64,000 nt of DNA from Ptiloglossa arizonensis (lineage: Eukaryota; Arthropoda; Insecta; Hymenoptera; Colletidae). Shown piece after piece: positions 50,201-63,945 of the stretch. How positions within the stretch are numbered: position 1 is the first letter of the stretch; each line of letters starts with the position of its first letter. Where the stretch lies: positions 62,001-126,000 of the forward strand of contig NW_027478487.1 of assembly GCF_051014685.1 (NCBI RefSeq), read 5' to 3'. The position numbers and the translations under genes were made by a program. The notes beneath the pieces are model-generated. The model was given only the letters and a program-made list of their open reading frames with translations, was not told the origin of the DNA and ran no database searches.

Positions 50201-50490
50201 TGTATTTTTTCCCTAGGCCATTCTGGTTAAGCGTTTGGAGCAGCAGAAGTGCGAAAAATGTTTTGCTTTCTCAACCATTTCTTGGCTTCAAACTCCCATA
50301 TCTCGCGAACGGATTGACCTAACCCAAAAATTATTATTGCTTCTGAAAGTAGAAACTCGCCCGATTACAGCGGTATGTGTATTTTTTCCCTAGGCAATTC
50401 TGGTTAAGCGTTTGGAGCAGCAGAATTGCGAATAATTTTTTGCCTTCTCAACCATTTCTTGGCTTCAAACTCCCATATCTCGCGAACGGA
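47285..50490 (+). repeat. 9-mer tandem duplication, 1592-bp period, two adjacent copies
   Basis: Copies at 47285-48876 and 48877-50490 appear essentially identical. Markers repeat at 1592 bp: GATTCCAACG (47356, 48948), GAACCGATTG, ACTGGCCC, two GAAGAAACTC units, CTAGGCAATT, TACTACGG with GTGTACTTTT, AAACGCCC and AATTATTATTGC. The monomers inside are unlike those in the 36-41 kb 9-mer, so the shared period does not reflect shared ancestry of the unit. Confidence 0.85.
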
Positions 50491-50729
50491 TTGACCTAAC
50501 CCAAAAATTCCTATTGCATCTGAAAGTAGAAACTCGCCCGATTACAACGGTATGTGTATTTTTTCCCTAGGCCATTCTGGTTAAGCGTTTGGAGCAGCAG
50601 AATTGCGAAAAATTTTTTGCCTTCTCAACCATTTCCTGGCTTCAAACTGCCATATCTCGCGAACGGATGGACCTAACCCAAAAATTCCTATTGCATCTGA
50701 AAGTATAAACTCGCCCGACTACAGCGGTT

Positions 50730-53700
50730 TGTCTATTTCTTCCCTAGGGCATTCTGGTTAAGCGTTTGGATCAGCATAATTGCGAAAAATTGTATGCCTT
50801 CTCAACCATTTCTTGGCTTCAAACTCCCATATCTCGCGAACGGATTGACCTAACCCAAAAATTCCTATTGCATCTGAAAGTAGAAACTCGCCCGATTACA
50901 ACGGTATGTGTATTTTCTCCCTAGGCCATTCTGGTTAAGCGTTTGGAGCAGCAGTAGTGCGAAAAATTTGTTGTCTTCTTTACCATTTCTTAGCTTCAAA
51001 CTCCCATATCTCGCGAACGGATTGACGTAACCCAAAAATTCCTGTTGCATCTGAAAGTAGAAACTCGCCCGATTACAGCGGTATGTGTATTTTTTCCCTA
51101 GGCAATTCTGGTTAAGCGTTTGGAGCAGCAGAAGTGCGAAAAATTTGTTGCCTGCTCAACCATTTTTTGGCTTCAAACTCCCATATCTCGCGAACGGATT
51201 GACCTAACCCAAAAATTCCTGTTGCGTCTGAAAGTAGAAACTCGCCCGGTTACAACGGTATGTGTACTTTTTCCCTAGGCCATTCTGGTTAAGCGTTTGG
51301 AGCAGCATAATTGCGAAAAATTGTATGCCTTCTCAACCATTTCTTGGCTTCAAACTCCCATATCTCGCGAACGGATTGACCTAACCCAAAAATTCCTGTT
51401 GCATCTGAAAGTAGAAACTCGCCCGATTACATCGGTATGTGTATTTTTTTCCTACGCCATTCTGGTTAAGCGTTTGGAGCTGCAGAATTGCGAAAAATTT
51501 TTTGCCTTCTCAACCATTTCTTGTCTTCAAACTCCCATATCTCGCGAACGGATTGACCTAACCCAAAAATTCCTGTTGCGTATGAAAGTAGAAACTCGCC
51601 CGGTTACAACGGTATGTGTATTTTTTCCCTAGGCCTTCCTGGTTAAGCGTTTGGAGCTGCAGAATTGCGAAAAATTTTTTGCCTTCTCAACCATTTCTTG
51701 TCTTCAAACTCCCATATCTCGCGAACGGATTGACCTAACTCAAAAATTCCTATTGCATCTGAAAGTAGAAGTTCGCCCGATTCCAACGGTATTTGTATTT
51801 TTTCCCTAGCCCATTCTGGTTAAGCGTTTGGAGCAGCAGAATTGCGAAAAATTTTTTGCCTTCTCAACCATTTCTTGGCTTCAAACTCCCATATCTCGCG
51901 AACGGATTGACCTAACCCAAAAATTCCTGTTGCGTCTGAAAGTAGAAACTCGCCCGGTTACAACGTTATGTGTATTTTTTCCCTAGGCCATTCTGGTTAA
52001 GCGTTTGGAGCAGCAGAATTGCGAAAAATTTTTTGCCTTCTCAACCATTTCTTGTCTTCAAACTGCCATATCTCGCGAACGGATGGACCTAACCCAAAAA
52101 TTCCTATTGCATCTGAAAGTAGAAACTCGCCCGGTTACAACGGTATGTGTACTTTTTCCCTAGGCCATTCTGGTTAAGCGTTTGGAGCAGCATAATTGCG
52201 AAAAATTGTATGCCTTCTCAACCATTTCTTGGCTTCAAACTCCCATATCTCGCGAACGGATTGACCTAACCCAAAAATTCCTATTGCATCTGAAAGTAGA
52301 AACTCGCCCGATTACAACGGTATGTGTATTTTCTCCCTAGGCCATTCTGGTTAAGCGTTTGGAGCAGCAGTAGTGCGAAAAATTTGTTGTCTTCTTTACC
52401 ATTTCTTAGCTTCAAACTCCCATATCTCGCGAACGGATTGAACTAACCCAAAAATTCCTGTTGCGTCTGAAAGAAGAAACTCGCCCGATTACAGCGGTAT
52501 GTGTATTTTTTCCCTAGGCAATTCTGGTTAAGCGTTTGGAGCAGCAGAATTGCGAAAAATTTTTTGCCCTCTCAACCATTTCTTGGCTTCAAACTCCCAT
52601 ATCTCGCGAACGGAATGACCTAACCCAAAAATTCCTATTGCATCTGAAAGTAGAAACTCGCCCGATTACAACGGTATGTGTATTTTTTCCCTAGGCCATT
52701 CTGGTTAAGCGTTTGGAGCAGCAGAAGTGCGAAAAATTTGTTGTCTTCTCAACCATTTCTTAGCTTCAAACACCCATATCTCGCGAACGGATTGACGTAA
52801 CCCAAAAATTCCTGTTGCATCTGAAAGTAGAAACTCGCCCGATTACAACGGTATGTGTATTTTTTCCCTAGGCCATTCTGGTTAAGCGTTTGAAGCAGCA
52901 GAATTGCGAAAAATTTTTTGCCTTCTCAACCATTTCTTACCTTCAAACTCCCATATCTCTCGAACGGATTGACGTAACCCAAAAATTCCTGTTGCATCTG
53001 AAAGTAGAAACTCGCCCGATTACAACGGTATGTGTATTTTTTCCCTAAGCCATCCTGGTTAAGCGTTTGGAGCAGCAGAAGTGCGAAAAATTTGTTGCCT
53101 GCTCAACCATTTTTTGGCTTCAAACTCCCATATCTCGCGAACGGATTGACCTAACCCAAAAATTCCTGTTGCGTCTGAAAGTAGAAACTCGCCCGGTTAC
53201 AACGGTATGTGTATTTTTTCCCTAGGCCATCCTGGTTAAGCGTTTGGAGCAGCAGAAGTGCGAAAAATTTTTTGCCTTCTCAACCATTTCTTGTCTTCAA
53301 ACTCCCATATCTCGCGAACGGATTGACCTAACCCAAAAATTATTATTGCTTCTGAAAGTAGAAACTCGCCCGATTACAGCGGTTTGTCTATTTCTTCCCT
53401 AGGGCATTCTGGTTAAGCGTTTGGATCAGCATAATTGCGAAAAATTGTATGCCTTCTCAACCATTTCTTGGCTTCAAACTCCCATATCTCGCGAACGGAT
53501 TGACCTAACCCAAAAATTCCTATTGCATCTGAAAGTAGAAACTCGCCCGATTACAACGGTATGTGTATTTTCTCCCTAGGCCATTCTGGTTAAGCGTTTG
53601 GAGCAGCAGTAGTGCGAAAAATTTGTTGTCTTCTTTACCATTTCTTAGCTTCAAACTCCCATATCTCGCGAACGGATTGACGTAACCCAAAAATTCCTGT

Positions 53701-54040
53701 TGCATCTGAAAGTAGAAACTCGCCCGATTACAGCGGTATGTGTATTTTTTCCCTAGGCAATTCTGGTTAAGCGTTTGGAGCAGCAGAAGTGCGAAAAATT
53801 TGTTGCCTGCTCAACCATTTTTTGGCTTCAAACTCCCATATCTCGCGAACGGATTGACCTAACCCAAAAATTCCTGTTGCGTCTGAAAGTAGAAACTCGC
53901 CCGGTTACAACGGTATGTGTACTTTTTCCCTAGGCCATTCTGGTTAAGCGTGTGGAGCAGCATAATTGCGAAAAATTGTATGCCTTCTCAACCATTTCTT
54001 GGCTTCAAACTCCCATATCTCGCGAACGGATTGACCTAAC
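50730..54040 (+). repeat. 15-mer duplication, 2655-bp offset
   Basis: The segment 50730-51385 recurs at 53385-54040, starting in the TTTGTCTATTTC unit and including GGATCAGCATAA, GCAGTAGTGCG, TTCTTTACC and CCATTTTTTGG variants. A minus-strand open frame of 61 codons recurs at 50865 and 53520 as a by-product. Confidence 0.7.
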
Positions 54041-55389
54041 TCAAAAATTCCTGTTGCGTCTGAAAGTAGAAACTCGCCCGGTTACAACGTTATGTGTATT
54101 TTTTCCCTAGGCCATTCTGGTTAAGCGTTTGGAGCAGCAGAATTGCGAAAAATTTTTTGCCTTCTCAACCATTTCTTGTCTTCAAACTGCCATATCTCGC
54201 GAACGGATGGACCTAACCCAAAAATTCCTATTGCATCTGAAAGTAGAAACTCGCCCGGTTACAACGGTATGTGTACTTTTTCCCTAGGCCATTCTGGTTA
54301 AGCGTTTGGAGCAGCATAATTGCGAAAAATTGTATGCCTTCTCAACCATTTCTTGGCTTCAAACTCCCATATCTCGCGAACGGATTGACCTAACCCAAAA
54401 ATTCCTATTGCATCTGAAAGTAGAAACTCGCCCGATTACAACGGTATGTGTATTTTCTCCCTAGGCCATTCTGGTTAAGCGTTTGGAGCAGCAGTAGTGC
54501 GAAAAATTTGTTGTCTTCTTTACCATTTCTTAGCTTCAAACTCCCATATCTCGCGAACGGATTGAACTAACCCAAAAATTCCTGTTGCATCTGAAAGAAG
54601 AAACTCGCCCGATTACAGCGGTATGTGTATTTTTTCCCTAGGCAATTCTGGTTAAGCGTTTGGAGCAGCAGAATTGCGAAAAATTTTTTGCCTTCTCAAC
54701 CATTTCTTGGCTTCAAACTCCCATATCTCGCGAACGGAATGACCTAACCCAAAAATTCCTATTGCATCTGAAAGTAGAAACTCGCCCGATTACAACGGTA
54801 TGTGTATTTTTTCCCTAGGCCATTCTGGTTAAGCGTTTGGAGCAGCAGAAGTGCGAAAAATTTGTTGTCTTCTCAACCATTCCTTAGCTTCAAACACCCA
54901 TATCTCGCGAACGGATTGACGTAACCCAAAAATTCCTGTTGCATCTGAAAGTAGAAACTCGCCCGATTACAACGGTATGTGTATTTTTTCCCTAGGCCAT
55001 TCTGGTTAAGCGTTTGAAGCAGCAGAATTGCGAAAAATTTTTTGCCTTCTCAACCATTTCTTACCTTCAAACTCCCATATCTCGCGAACGGATTGACGTA
55101 ACCCAAAAATTCCTGTTGCATCTGAAAGTAGAAACTCGCCCGATTACAACGGTATGTGTATTTTTTCCCTAGGCCATCCTGGTTAAGCGTTTGGAGCAGC
55201 AGAAGTGCGAAAAATTTGTTGCCTGCTCAACCATTTTTTGGCTTCAAACTCCCATATCTCGCGAACGGATTGACCTAACCCAAAAATTCCTGTTGCGTCT
55301 GAAAGTAGAAACTCGCCCGGTTACAACGGTATGTGTATTTTTTCCCTAGGCCATCCTGGTTAAGCGTTTGGAGCAGCAGAAGTGCGAAA
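51910..55389 (+). repeat. 12-mer duplication, 2124-bp offset
   Basis: The segment 51910-53265 matches 54034-55389. CGGAATGACC is at 52611 and 54735. AACTGCCAT with GGATGGACC, GCAGCATAA, GCAGTAGTG, AAACACCCAT and TTACCTTC variants follow in the same order. Noted differences are few, for example CTCTCGAAC against CTCGCGAAC and CCTAAGCC against CCTAGGCC. Confidence 0.75.
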
Positions 55390-55599
55390 AATTTGTTGTC
55401 TTCTCAACCATTTCTTAGCTTCAAACTCCCATATCTCGCGAACGGATTGACGTAACCCAAAAATTCCTGTTGCATCTGAAAGTAGAAACTCGCCCGATTA
55501 CATCGGTATGTGTATTTTTTTCCTACGCCATTCTGGTTAAGCGTTTGGAGCTGCAGAATTGCGAAAAATTTTTTGCCTTCTCAACCATTTCTTGTCTTC

Positions 55600-58500
55600 A
55601 AACTCCCATATCTCGCGAACGGATTGACCTAACCCAAAAATTCCTGTTGCGTATGAAAGTAGAAACTCGCCCGGTTACAACGGTATGTGTATTTTTTCCC
55701 TAGGCCATCCTGGTTAAGCGTTTGGAGCTGCAGAATTGCGAAAAATTTTTTGCCTTCTCAACCATTTCTTGTCTTCAAACTCCCATATCTCGCGAACGGA
55801 TTGACCTAACTCAAAAATTCCTATTGCATCTGAAAGTAGAAGTTCGCCCGATTCCAACGGTATTTGTATTTTTTCCCTAGCCCATTCTGGTTAAGCGTTT
55901 GGAGCAGCAGAATTGCGAAAAATTTTTTGCCTTCTCAACCATTTCTTGGCTTCAAACTCCCATATCTCGCGAACGAATTGACCTAACCCAAAAATTCCTG
56001 TTGCGTCTGAAAGTAGAAACTCGCCCGGTTACAACGTTATGTGTATTTTTTCCCTAGGCCATTCTGGTTAAGCGTTTGGAGCAGCAGAATTGCGAAAAAT
56101 TTTTTGCCTTCTCAACCATTTCTTGTCTTCAAACTCCCATATCTCGCGAACGGATTGACCTAACCCAAAAATTCCTATTGCATCTGAAAGTAGAAACTCG
56201 CCCGGTTACAACGGTATGTGTACTTTTTCCCTAGGCCATTCTGGTTAAGCGTTTGGAGCAGCAGAATTGGGAAAATTTTTTGCCTTCTCAACCATGTCTT
56301 GGCTTCAAACTCCCATATCTCGCGAACGGATTGACCTAACCCAAAAATTCCTATTGCATCTGAAAGTAGAAACTGGCCCGATTACAACGGTATGTGTATT
56401 TTTTCCCTAGGCCATTCTGGTTAAGCGTTTGGAGCAGCAGAATTGCGAAAAATGTTTTGCCTTCTCAACCATTTCTTCGCTTCAAACTCCCATATCTCGC
56501 GAACGGATTGACCTAACCCAAAAATTCCTGTTGCATCTGAAAGAAGAAACTCGCCCGATTACAACGGTATGTGTATTTTCTCCCTAGGCCATTCTGGTTA
56601 AGCGTTTGGAGCAGCAGAATAGCGAAAAATTTTTTGCCTTCTCAACCATTTCTTGGCTTCAAACTCCCATACCTCGCGAACGGATTGACCTAACCCAAAA
56701 ATTCCTGTTGCGTATGAAAGTTGAAACTCGCCCGAGTACAACGGTATGTGTATTTTTTCCCTAGGCCATTCTGGTTAAGCGTTTGGAGCAGCAGAAGTGC
56801 GAAAACTGTTTTGCTTTCTCAACCATTTCTTGGTTTCAAACTCCCATATCTCGCGAACGGATTGACCTAACCCAAAAATTCCTATTGCATCTGAAAGTAG
56901 AAACTCGCCCGATTACAACGGTATGTGTATTTTTTCCCTAGGCCATTCTGGTTAAGCGTTTGGAGCAGCAGAATTGCGAAAAATTTTTTGCCTTCTCAAC
57001 CATTTCCTGGCTTCAAACTGCCATATCTCGCGAACGGATGGACCTAACCCAAAAATTCCTATTGCATCTGAAAGTAGAAACTCGCCCGATTACAACGGTA
57101 TGTGTATTTTTTCCCTAGGCCATTCTGGTTAAGCGTTTGGAGCAGCAGAATTGTGAAAAATTTTTTGCCTTCTCTACCATTTCTTGGCTTGAAACTCCCA
57201 TATCTCGCGAACGGATTGACCTAACCCAAAAATTCCTGTTGCGTATGAAAGTAGAAACTCGCCCGGTTACAACGGTATGTGTATTTTTTCCCTAGGCCAT
57301 CCTGGTTAAGCGTTTGGAGCTGCAGAATTGCGAAAAATTTTTTGCCTTCTCAACCATTTCTTGTCTTCAAACTCCCATATCTCGCGAACGGATTGACCTA
57401 ACTCAAAAATTCCTATTGCATCTGAAAGTAGAAGTTCGCCCGATTCCAACGGTATTTGTATTTTTTCCCTAGCCCATTCTGGTTAAGCGTTTGGAGCAGC
57501 AGAATTGCGAAAAATTTTTTGCCTTCTCAACCATTTCTTGGCTTCAAACTCCCATATCTCGCGAACGAATTGACCTAACCCAAAAATTCCTGTTGCGTCT
57601 GAAAGTAGAAACTCGCCCGGTTACAACGTTATGTGTATTTTTTCCCTAGGCCATTCTGGTTAAGCGTTTGGAGCAGCAGAATTGCGAAAAATTTTTTGCC
57701 TTCTCAACCATTTCTTGTCTTCAAACTCCCATATCTCGCGAACGGATTGACCTAACCCAAAAATTCCTATTGCATCTGAAAGTAGAAACTCGCCCGGTTA
57801 CAACGGTATGTGTACTTTTTCCCTAGGCCATTCTGGTTAAGCGTTTGGAGCAGCAGAATTGGGAAAATTTTTTGCCTTCTCAACCATGTCTTGGCTTCAA
57901 ACTCCCATATCTCGCGAACGGATTGACCTAACCCAAAAATTCCTATTGCATCTGAAAGTAGAAACTGGCCCGATTACAACGGTATGTGTATTTTTTCCCT
58001 AGGCCATTCTGGTTAAGCGTTTGGAGCAGCAGAATTGCGAAAAATGTTTTGCCTTCTCAACCATTTCTTCGCTTCAAACTCCCATATCTCGCGAACGGAT
58101 TGACCTAACCCAAAAATTCCTGTTGCATCTGAAAGAAGAAACTCGCCCGATTACAACGGTATGTGTATTTTCTCCCTAGGCCATTCTGGTTAAGCGTTTG
58201 GAGCAGCAGAATAGCGAAAAATTTTTTGCCTTCTCAACCATTTCTTGGCTTCAAACTCCCATACCTCGCGAACGGATTGACCTAACCCAAAAATTCCTGT
58301 TGCGTATGAAAGTTGAAACTCGCCCGAGTACAACGGTATGTGTATTTTTTCCCTAGGCCATTCTGGTTAAGCGTTTGGAGCAGCAGAAGTGCGAAAACTG
58401 TTTTGCTTTCTCAACCATTTCTTGGTTTCAAACTCCCATATCTCGCGAACGGATTGACCTAACCCAAAAATTCCTATTGCATCTGAAAGTAGAAACTCGC

Positions 58501-58800
58501 CCGATTACAACGGTATGTGTATTTTTTCCCTAGGCCATTCTGGTTAAGCGTTTGGAGCAGCAGAATTGCGAAAAATTTTTTGCCTTCTCAACCATTTCCT
58601 GGCTTCAAACTGCCATATCTCGCGAACGGATGGACCTAACCCAAAAATTCCTATTGCATCTGAAAGTAGAAACTCGCCCGATTACAACGGTATGTGTATT
58701 TTTTCCCTAGGCCATTCTGGTTAAGCGTTTGGAGCAGCAGAATTGTGAAAAATTTTTTGCCTTCTCTACCATTTCTTGGCTTGAAACTCCCATATCTCTC
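55600..58800 (+). repeat. 9-mer tandem duplication, 1592-bp period, two adjacent copies
   Basis: GATTCCAACG at 55850 recurs at 57442. GAACGAATTG, TTGGGAAAA with CATGTCTTGG, ACTGGCCC, AATAGCG, CCATACCTCG, GAAAACTG and GGATGGACC variants repeat in order with no clear difference by eye. Its monomers partly overlap those of the 47-50 kb 9-mer (shared GATTCCAACG to ACTGGCCC section), but the second half differs. Confidence 0.8.
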
Positions 58801-61800
58801 GAACGGATTGACCTAACCCAAAAATTCCTACTGCATCTGAAAGTAGAAACTCGCCCGATTACAACGGTATGTGTATTTTTTCCCTAGGCCATTCTGGTTA
58901 AGCGTTTGGAGCAGCAGAAGTGCGAAAAATTTGTTGTCTTCTCAACCATTTCTTAGCTTCAAACACCCATATCTCGCGAACGGATTGACGTAACCCAAAA
59001 ATTCCTGTTGCATCTGAAAGTAGAAACTCGCCCGATTACAACGGTATGTGTATTTTTTCCCTAGGCCATTCTGGTTAAGCGTTTGAAGCAGCAGAATTGC
59101 GAAAAATTTTTTGCCTTCTCAACCATTTCTTGCCTTCAAACTCCCATATCTCGCGAACGGATTGACGTAACCCAAAAATTCCTGTTGCATCTGAAAGTAG
59201 AAACTCGCCCGATTACAACGGTATGTGTATTTTTTCCCTAGGCCATCCTGGTTAAGCGTTTGGAGCAGCAGAAGTGCGAAAAATTTGTTGCCTTCTCAAC
59301 CATTTTTTGGCTTCAAACTCCCATATCTCGCGAACGGATTGACCTAACCCAAAAATTCCTGTTGCGTCTGAAAGTAGAAACTCGCCCGGTTACAACGGTA
59401 TGTGTATTTTTTCCCTAGGCCATCCTGGTTAAGCGTTTGGAGCAGCAGAAGTGCGAAAAATTTGTTGTCTTCTCAACCATTTCTTAGCTTCAAACTCCCA
59501 TATCTCGCGAACGGATTGACGTAACCCAAAAATTCCTGTTGCATCTGAAAGTAGAAACTCGCCCGATTACATCGGTATGTGTATTTTTTTCCTACGCCAT
59601 TCTGGTTAAGCGTTTGGAGCTGCAGAATTGCGAAAAATTTTTTGCCTTCTCAACCATTTCTTGTCTTCAAACTCCCATATCTCGCGAACGGATTGACCTA
59701 ACCCAAAAATTCCTGTTGCGTATGAAAGTAGAAACTCGCCCGGTTACAACGGTATGTGTATTTTTTCCCTAGGCCATCCTGGTTAAGCGTTTGGAGCTGC
59801 AGAATTGCGAAAAATTTTTTGCCTTCTCAACCATTTCTTGTCTTCAAACTCCCATATCTCGCGAACGGATTGACCTAACTCAAAAATTCCTATTGCATCT
59901 GAAAGTAGAAGTTCGCCCGATTCCAACGGTATTTGTATTTTTTCCCTAGCCCATTCTGGTTAAGCGTTTGGAGCAGCAGAATTGCGAAAAATTTTTTGCC
60001 TTCTCAACCATTTCTTGGCTTCAAACTCCCATATCTCGCGAACGGATTGACCTAACCCAAAAATTCCTGTTGCGTCTGAAAGTAGAAACTCGCCCGGTTA
60101 CAACGTTATGTGTATTTTTTCCCTAGGCCATTCTGGTTAAGCGTTTGGAGCAGCAGAATTGCGAAAAATTTTTTGCCTTCTCAATCATTTCTTGTCTAAA
60201 ACTCCCATATCTCGCGAACGGATTGACCTAACCCAAAAATTCCTATTGCATCTGAAAGTAGAAACTCGCCCGGTTACAACGGTATGTGTACTTTTTCCCT
60301 AGGCCATTCTGGTTAAGCGTTTGGAGCAGCAGAATTGGGAAAATTTTTTGCCTTCTCAACCATGTCTTGGCTTCAAACTCCCATATCTCGCGAACGGATT
60401 GACCTAACCCAAAAATTCCTATTGCATCTGAAAGTAGAAACTGGCCCGATTACAACGGTATGTGTATTTTTTCCCTAGGCCATTCTGGTTAAGCGTTTGG
60501 AGCAGCAGAATTGCGAAAAATGTTTTGCCTTCTCAACCATTTCTTGGCTTCAAACTCCCATATCTAGCGAACGGATTGACCTAACCCAAAAATTCCTGTT
60601 GCATCTGAAAGTAGAAACTCGCCCGATTACAACGGTATGTGTATTTTTTCCCTAGGCCATTCTGGTTAAGCGTTTGGAGCAGCAGAAGTGCGAAAAATTT
60701 GTTCTCTTCTCAACCATTTCTTCGCTTCAAACTCCCATATCTCGCGAACGGATTGACCTAACCCAAAAATTCCTGTTGCATCTGAAAGAAGAAACTCGCC
60801 CGATTACAACGGTATGTGTATTTTCTCCCTAGGCCATTCTGGTTAAGCGTTTGGAGCAGCAGAATAGCGAAAAATTTTTTGCCTTCTCAACCATTTCTTG
60901 GCTTCAAACTCCCATACCTCGCGAACGGATTGACCTAACCCAAAAATTCCTGTTGCGTATGAAAGTTGAAACTCGCCCGAGTACAACGGTATGTGTATTT
61001 TTTCCCTAGGCCATTCTGGTTAAGCGTTTGGAGCAGCAGAAGTGCGAAAACTGTTTTGCTTTCTCAACCATTTCTTGGCTTCAAACTCCCATATCTCGCG
61101 AACGGATTGACCTAACCCAAAAATTCCTATTGCATCTGAAAGTAGAAACTCGCCCGATTACAACGGTATGTGTATTTTTTCCCTAGGCCATTCTGGTTAA
61201 GCGTTTGGAGCAGCAGAATTGCGAAAAATTTTTTGCCTTCTCAACCATTTCCTGGCTTCAAACTGCCATATCTCGCGAACGGATGGACCTAACCCAAAAA
61301 TTCCTATTGCATCTGAAAGTAGAAACTCGCCCGATTACAACGGTATGTGTATTTTTTCCCTAGGCCATTCTGGTTAAGCGTTTGGAGCAGCAGAATTGTG
61401 AAAAATTTTTTGCCTTCTCTACCATTTCTTGGCTTGAAACTCCCATATCTCTCGAACGGATTGACCTAACCCAAAAATTCCTACTGCATCTGAAAGTAGA
61501 AACTCGCCCGATTACAACGTTATGTGTATTTTTTCCCTAGGCCATTCTGGTTAAGCGTTTGGAGCAGCAGAAGTGCGAAAAATTTGTTGTCTTCTCAACC
61601 ATTTCTTAGCTTCAAACACCCATATCTCGCGAACGGATTGACGTAACCCAAAAATTCCTGTTGCATCTGAAAGTAGAAACTCGCCCGATTACAACGGTAT
61701 GTGTATTTTTTCCCTAGGCCATTCTGGTTAAGCGTTTGTAGCAGCAGAATTGCGAAAAATTTTTTGCCTTCTCAACCATTTCTTGCCTTCAAACTCCCAT

Positions 61801-63945
61801 ATCTCGCGAACGGATTGACGTAACCCAAAAATTCCTGTTGCATCTGAAAGTAGAAACTCGCCCGATTACAACGGTATGTGTATTTTTTCCCTAGGCCATC
61901 CTGGTTAAGCGTTTGGAGCAGCAGAAGTGCGAAAAATTTGTTGCCTTCTCAACCATTTTTTGGCTTCAAACTCCCATATCTCGCGAACGGATTGACCTAA
62001 CCCAAAAATTCCTGTTGCGTCTGAAAGTAGAAACTCGCCCGGTTACAACGGTATGTGTATTTTTTCCCTAGGCCATCCTGGTTAAGCGTTTGGAGCAGCA
62101 GAAGTGCGAAAAATTTGTTGTCTTCTCAACCATTTCTTAGCTTCAAACTCCCATATCTCGCGAACGGATTGACGTAACCCAAAAATTCCTGTTGCATCTG
62201 AAAGTAGAAACTCGCCCGATTACATCGGTATGTGTATTTTTTTCCTACGCCATTCTGGTTAAGCGTTTGGAGCTGCAGAATTGCGAAAAATTTTTTGCCT
62301 TCTCAACCATTTCTTGTCTTCAAACTCCCATATCTCGCGAACGGATTGACCTAACCCAAAAATTCCTGTTGCGTATGAAAGTAGAAACTCGCCCGGTTAC
62401 AACGGTATGTGTATTTTTTCCCTAGGCCATCCTGGTTAAGCGTTTGGAGCTGCAGAATTGCGAAAAATTTTTTGCCTTCTCAACCATTTCTTGTCTTCAA
62501 ACTCCCATATCTCGCGAACGGATTGACCTAACTCAAAAATTCCTATTGCATCTGAAAGTAGAAGTTCGCCCGATTCCAACGGTATTTGTATTTTTTCCCT
62601 AGCCCATTCTGGTTAAGCGTTTGGAGCAGCAGAATTGCGAAAAATTTTTTGCCTTCTCAACCATTTCTTGGCTTCAAACTCCCATATCTCGCGAACGGAT
62701 TGACCTAACCCAAAAATTCCTGTTGCGTCTGAAAGTAGAAACTCGCCCGGTTACAACGTTATGTGTATTTTTTCCCTAGGCCATTCTGGTTAAGCGTTTG
62801 GAGCAGCAGAATTGCGAAAAATTTTTTGCCTTCTCAACCATTTCTTGTCTTCAAACTCCCATATCTCGCGAACGGATTGACCTAACCCAAAAATTCCTAT
62901 TGCATCTGAAAGTAGAAACTCGCCCGGTTACAACGGTATGTGTACTTTTTCCCTAGGCCATTCTGGTTAAGCGTTTGGAGCAGCAGAATTGGGAAAATTT
63001 TTTGCCTTCTCAACCATGTCTTGGCTTCAAACTCCCATATCTCGCGAACGGATTGACCTAACCCAAAAATTCCTATTGCATCTGAAAGTAGAAACTGGCC
63101 CGATTACAACGGTATGTGTATTTTTTCCCTAGGCCATTCTGGTTAAGCGTTTGGAGCAGCAGAAGTGCGAAAAATTTGTTGTCTTCTCAACCATTTCTTA
63201 GCTTCAAACTCCCATATCTCGCGAACGGATTGACGTAACCCAAAAATTCCTGTTGCATCTGAAAGTAGAAACTGGCCCGATTACAACGGTATGTGTATTT
63301 TTTCCCTAGGCCATTCTGGTTAAGCGTTTGGAGCAGCAGAATTGCGAAAAATGTTTTGCCTTCTCAACCATTTCTTGGCTTCAAACTCCCATATCTCGCG
63401 AACGGATTGACCTAACCCAAAAATTCCTGTTGCATCTGAAAGTAGAAACTCGCCCGATTACAACGGTATGTGTATTTTTTCCCTAGGCCATTCTGGTTAA
63501 GCGTTTGGAGCAGCAGAAGTGCGAAAAATTTGTTCTCTTCTCAACCATTTCTTCGCTTCAAACTCCCATATCTCGCGAACGGATTGACCTAACCCAAAAA
63601 TTCCTGTTGCATCTGAAAGAAGAAACTCGCCCGATTACAACGGTATGTGTATTTTCTCCCTAGGCCATTCTGGTTAAGCGTTTGGAGCAGCAGAATAGCG
63701 AAAAATTTTTTGCCTTCTCAACCATTTCTTGGCTTCAAACTCCCATACCTCGCGAACGGATTGACCTAACCCAAAAATTCCTGTTGCGTATGAAAGTTGA
63801 AACTCGCCCGAGTACAACGTTATGTGTATTTTTTCCCTAGGCCATTCTGGTTAAGCGTTTGGAGCAGCAGAATTGCGAAAACTGTTTTGCTTTCTCAACC
63901 ATTTCTTGGCTTCAAACTCCCATATCTCGCGAACGGATTGACCTA
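58050..63945 (+). repeat. 15-mer HOR, 2653-bp period, with one inserted monomer
   Basis: GATTCCAACG at 59919 and 62572, CTCTCGAACGG near 58795 and 61448, and CCATACCTCG near 58261 and 60914 all show 2653 bp. Near 63150-63327 an extra class-C monomer (AAGTGCG, CTTAGC, GACGTAAC) is present in the right copy. After it the offset becomes 2830 bp until about 63945. The 59.5 kb part also matches 55.47 kb at 4069 bp, the sum of a 1592-bp and a 2477-bp step. Confidence 0.75.
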
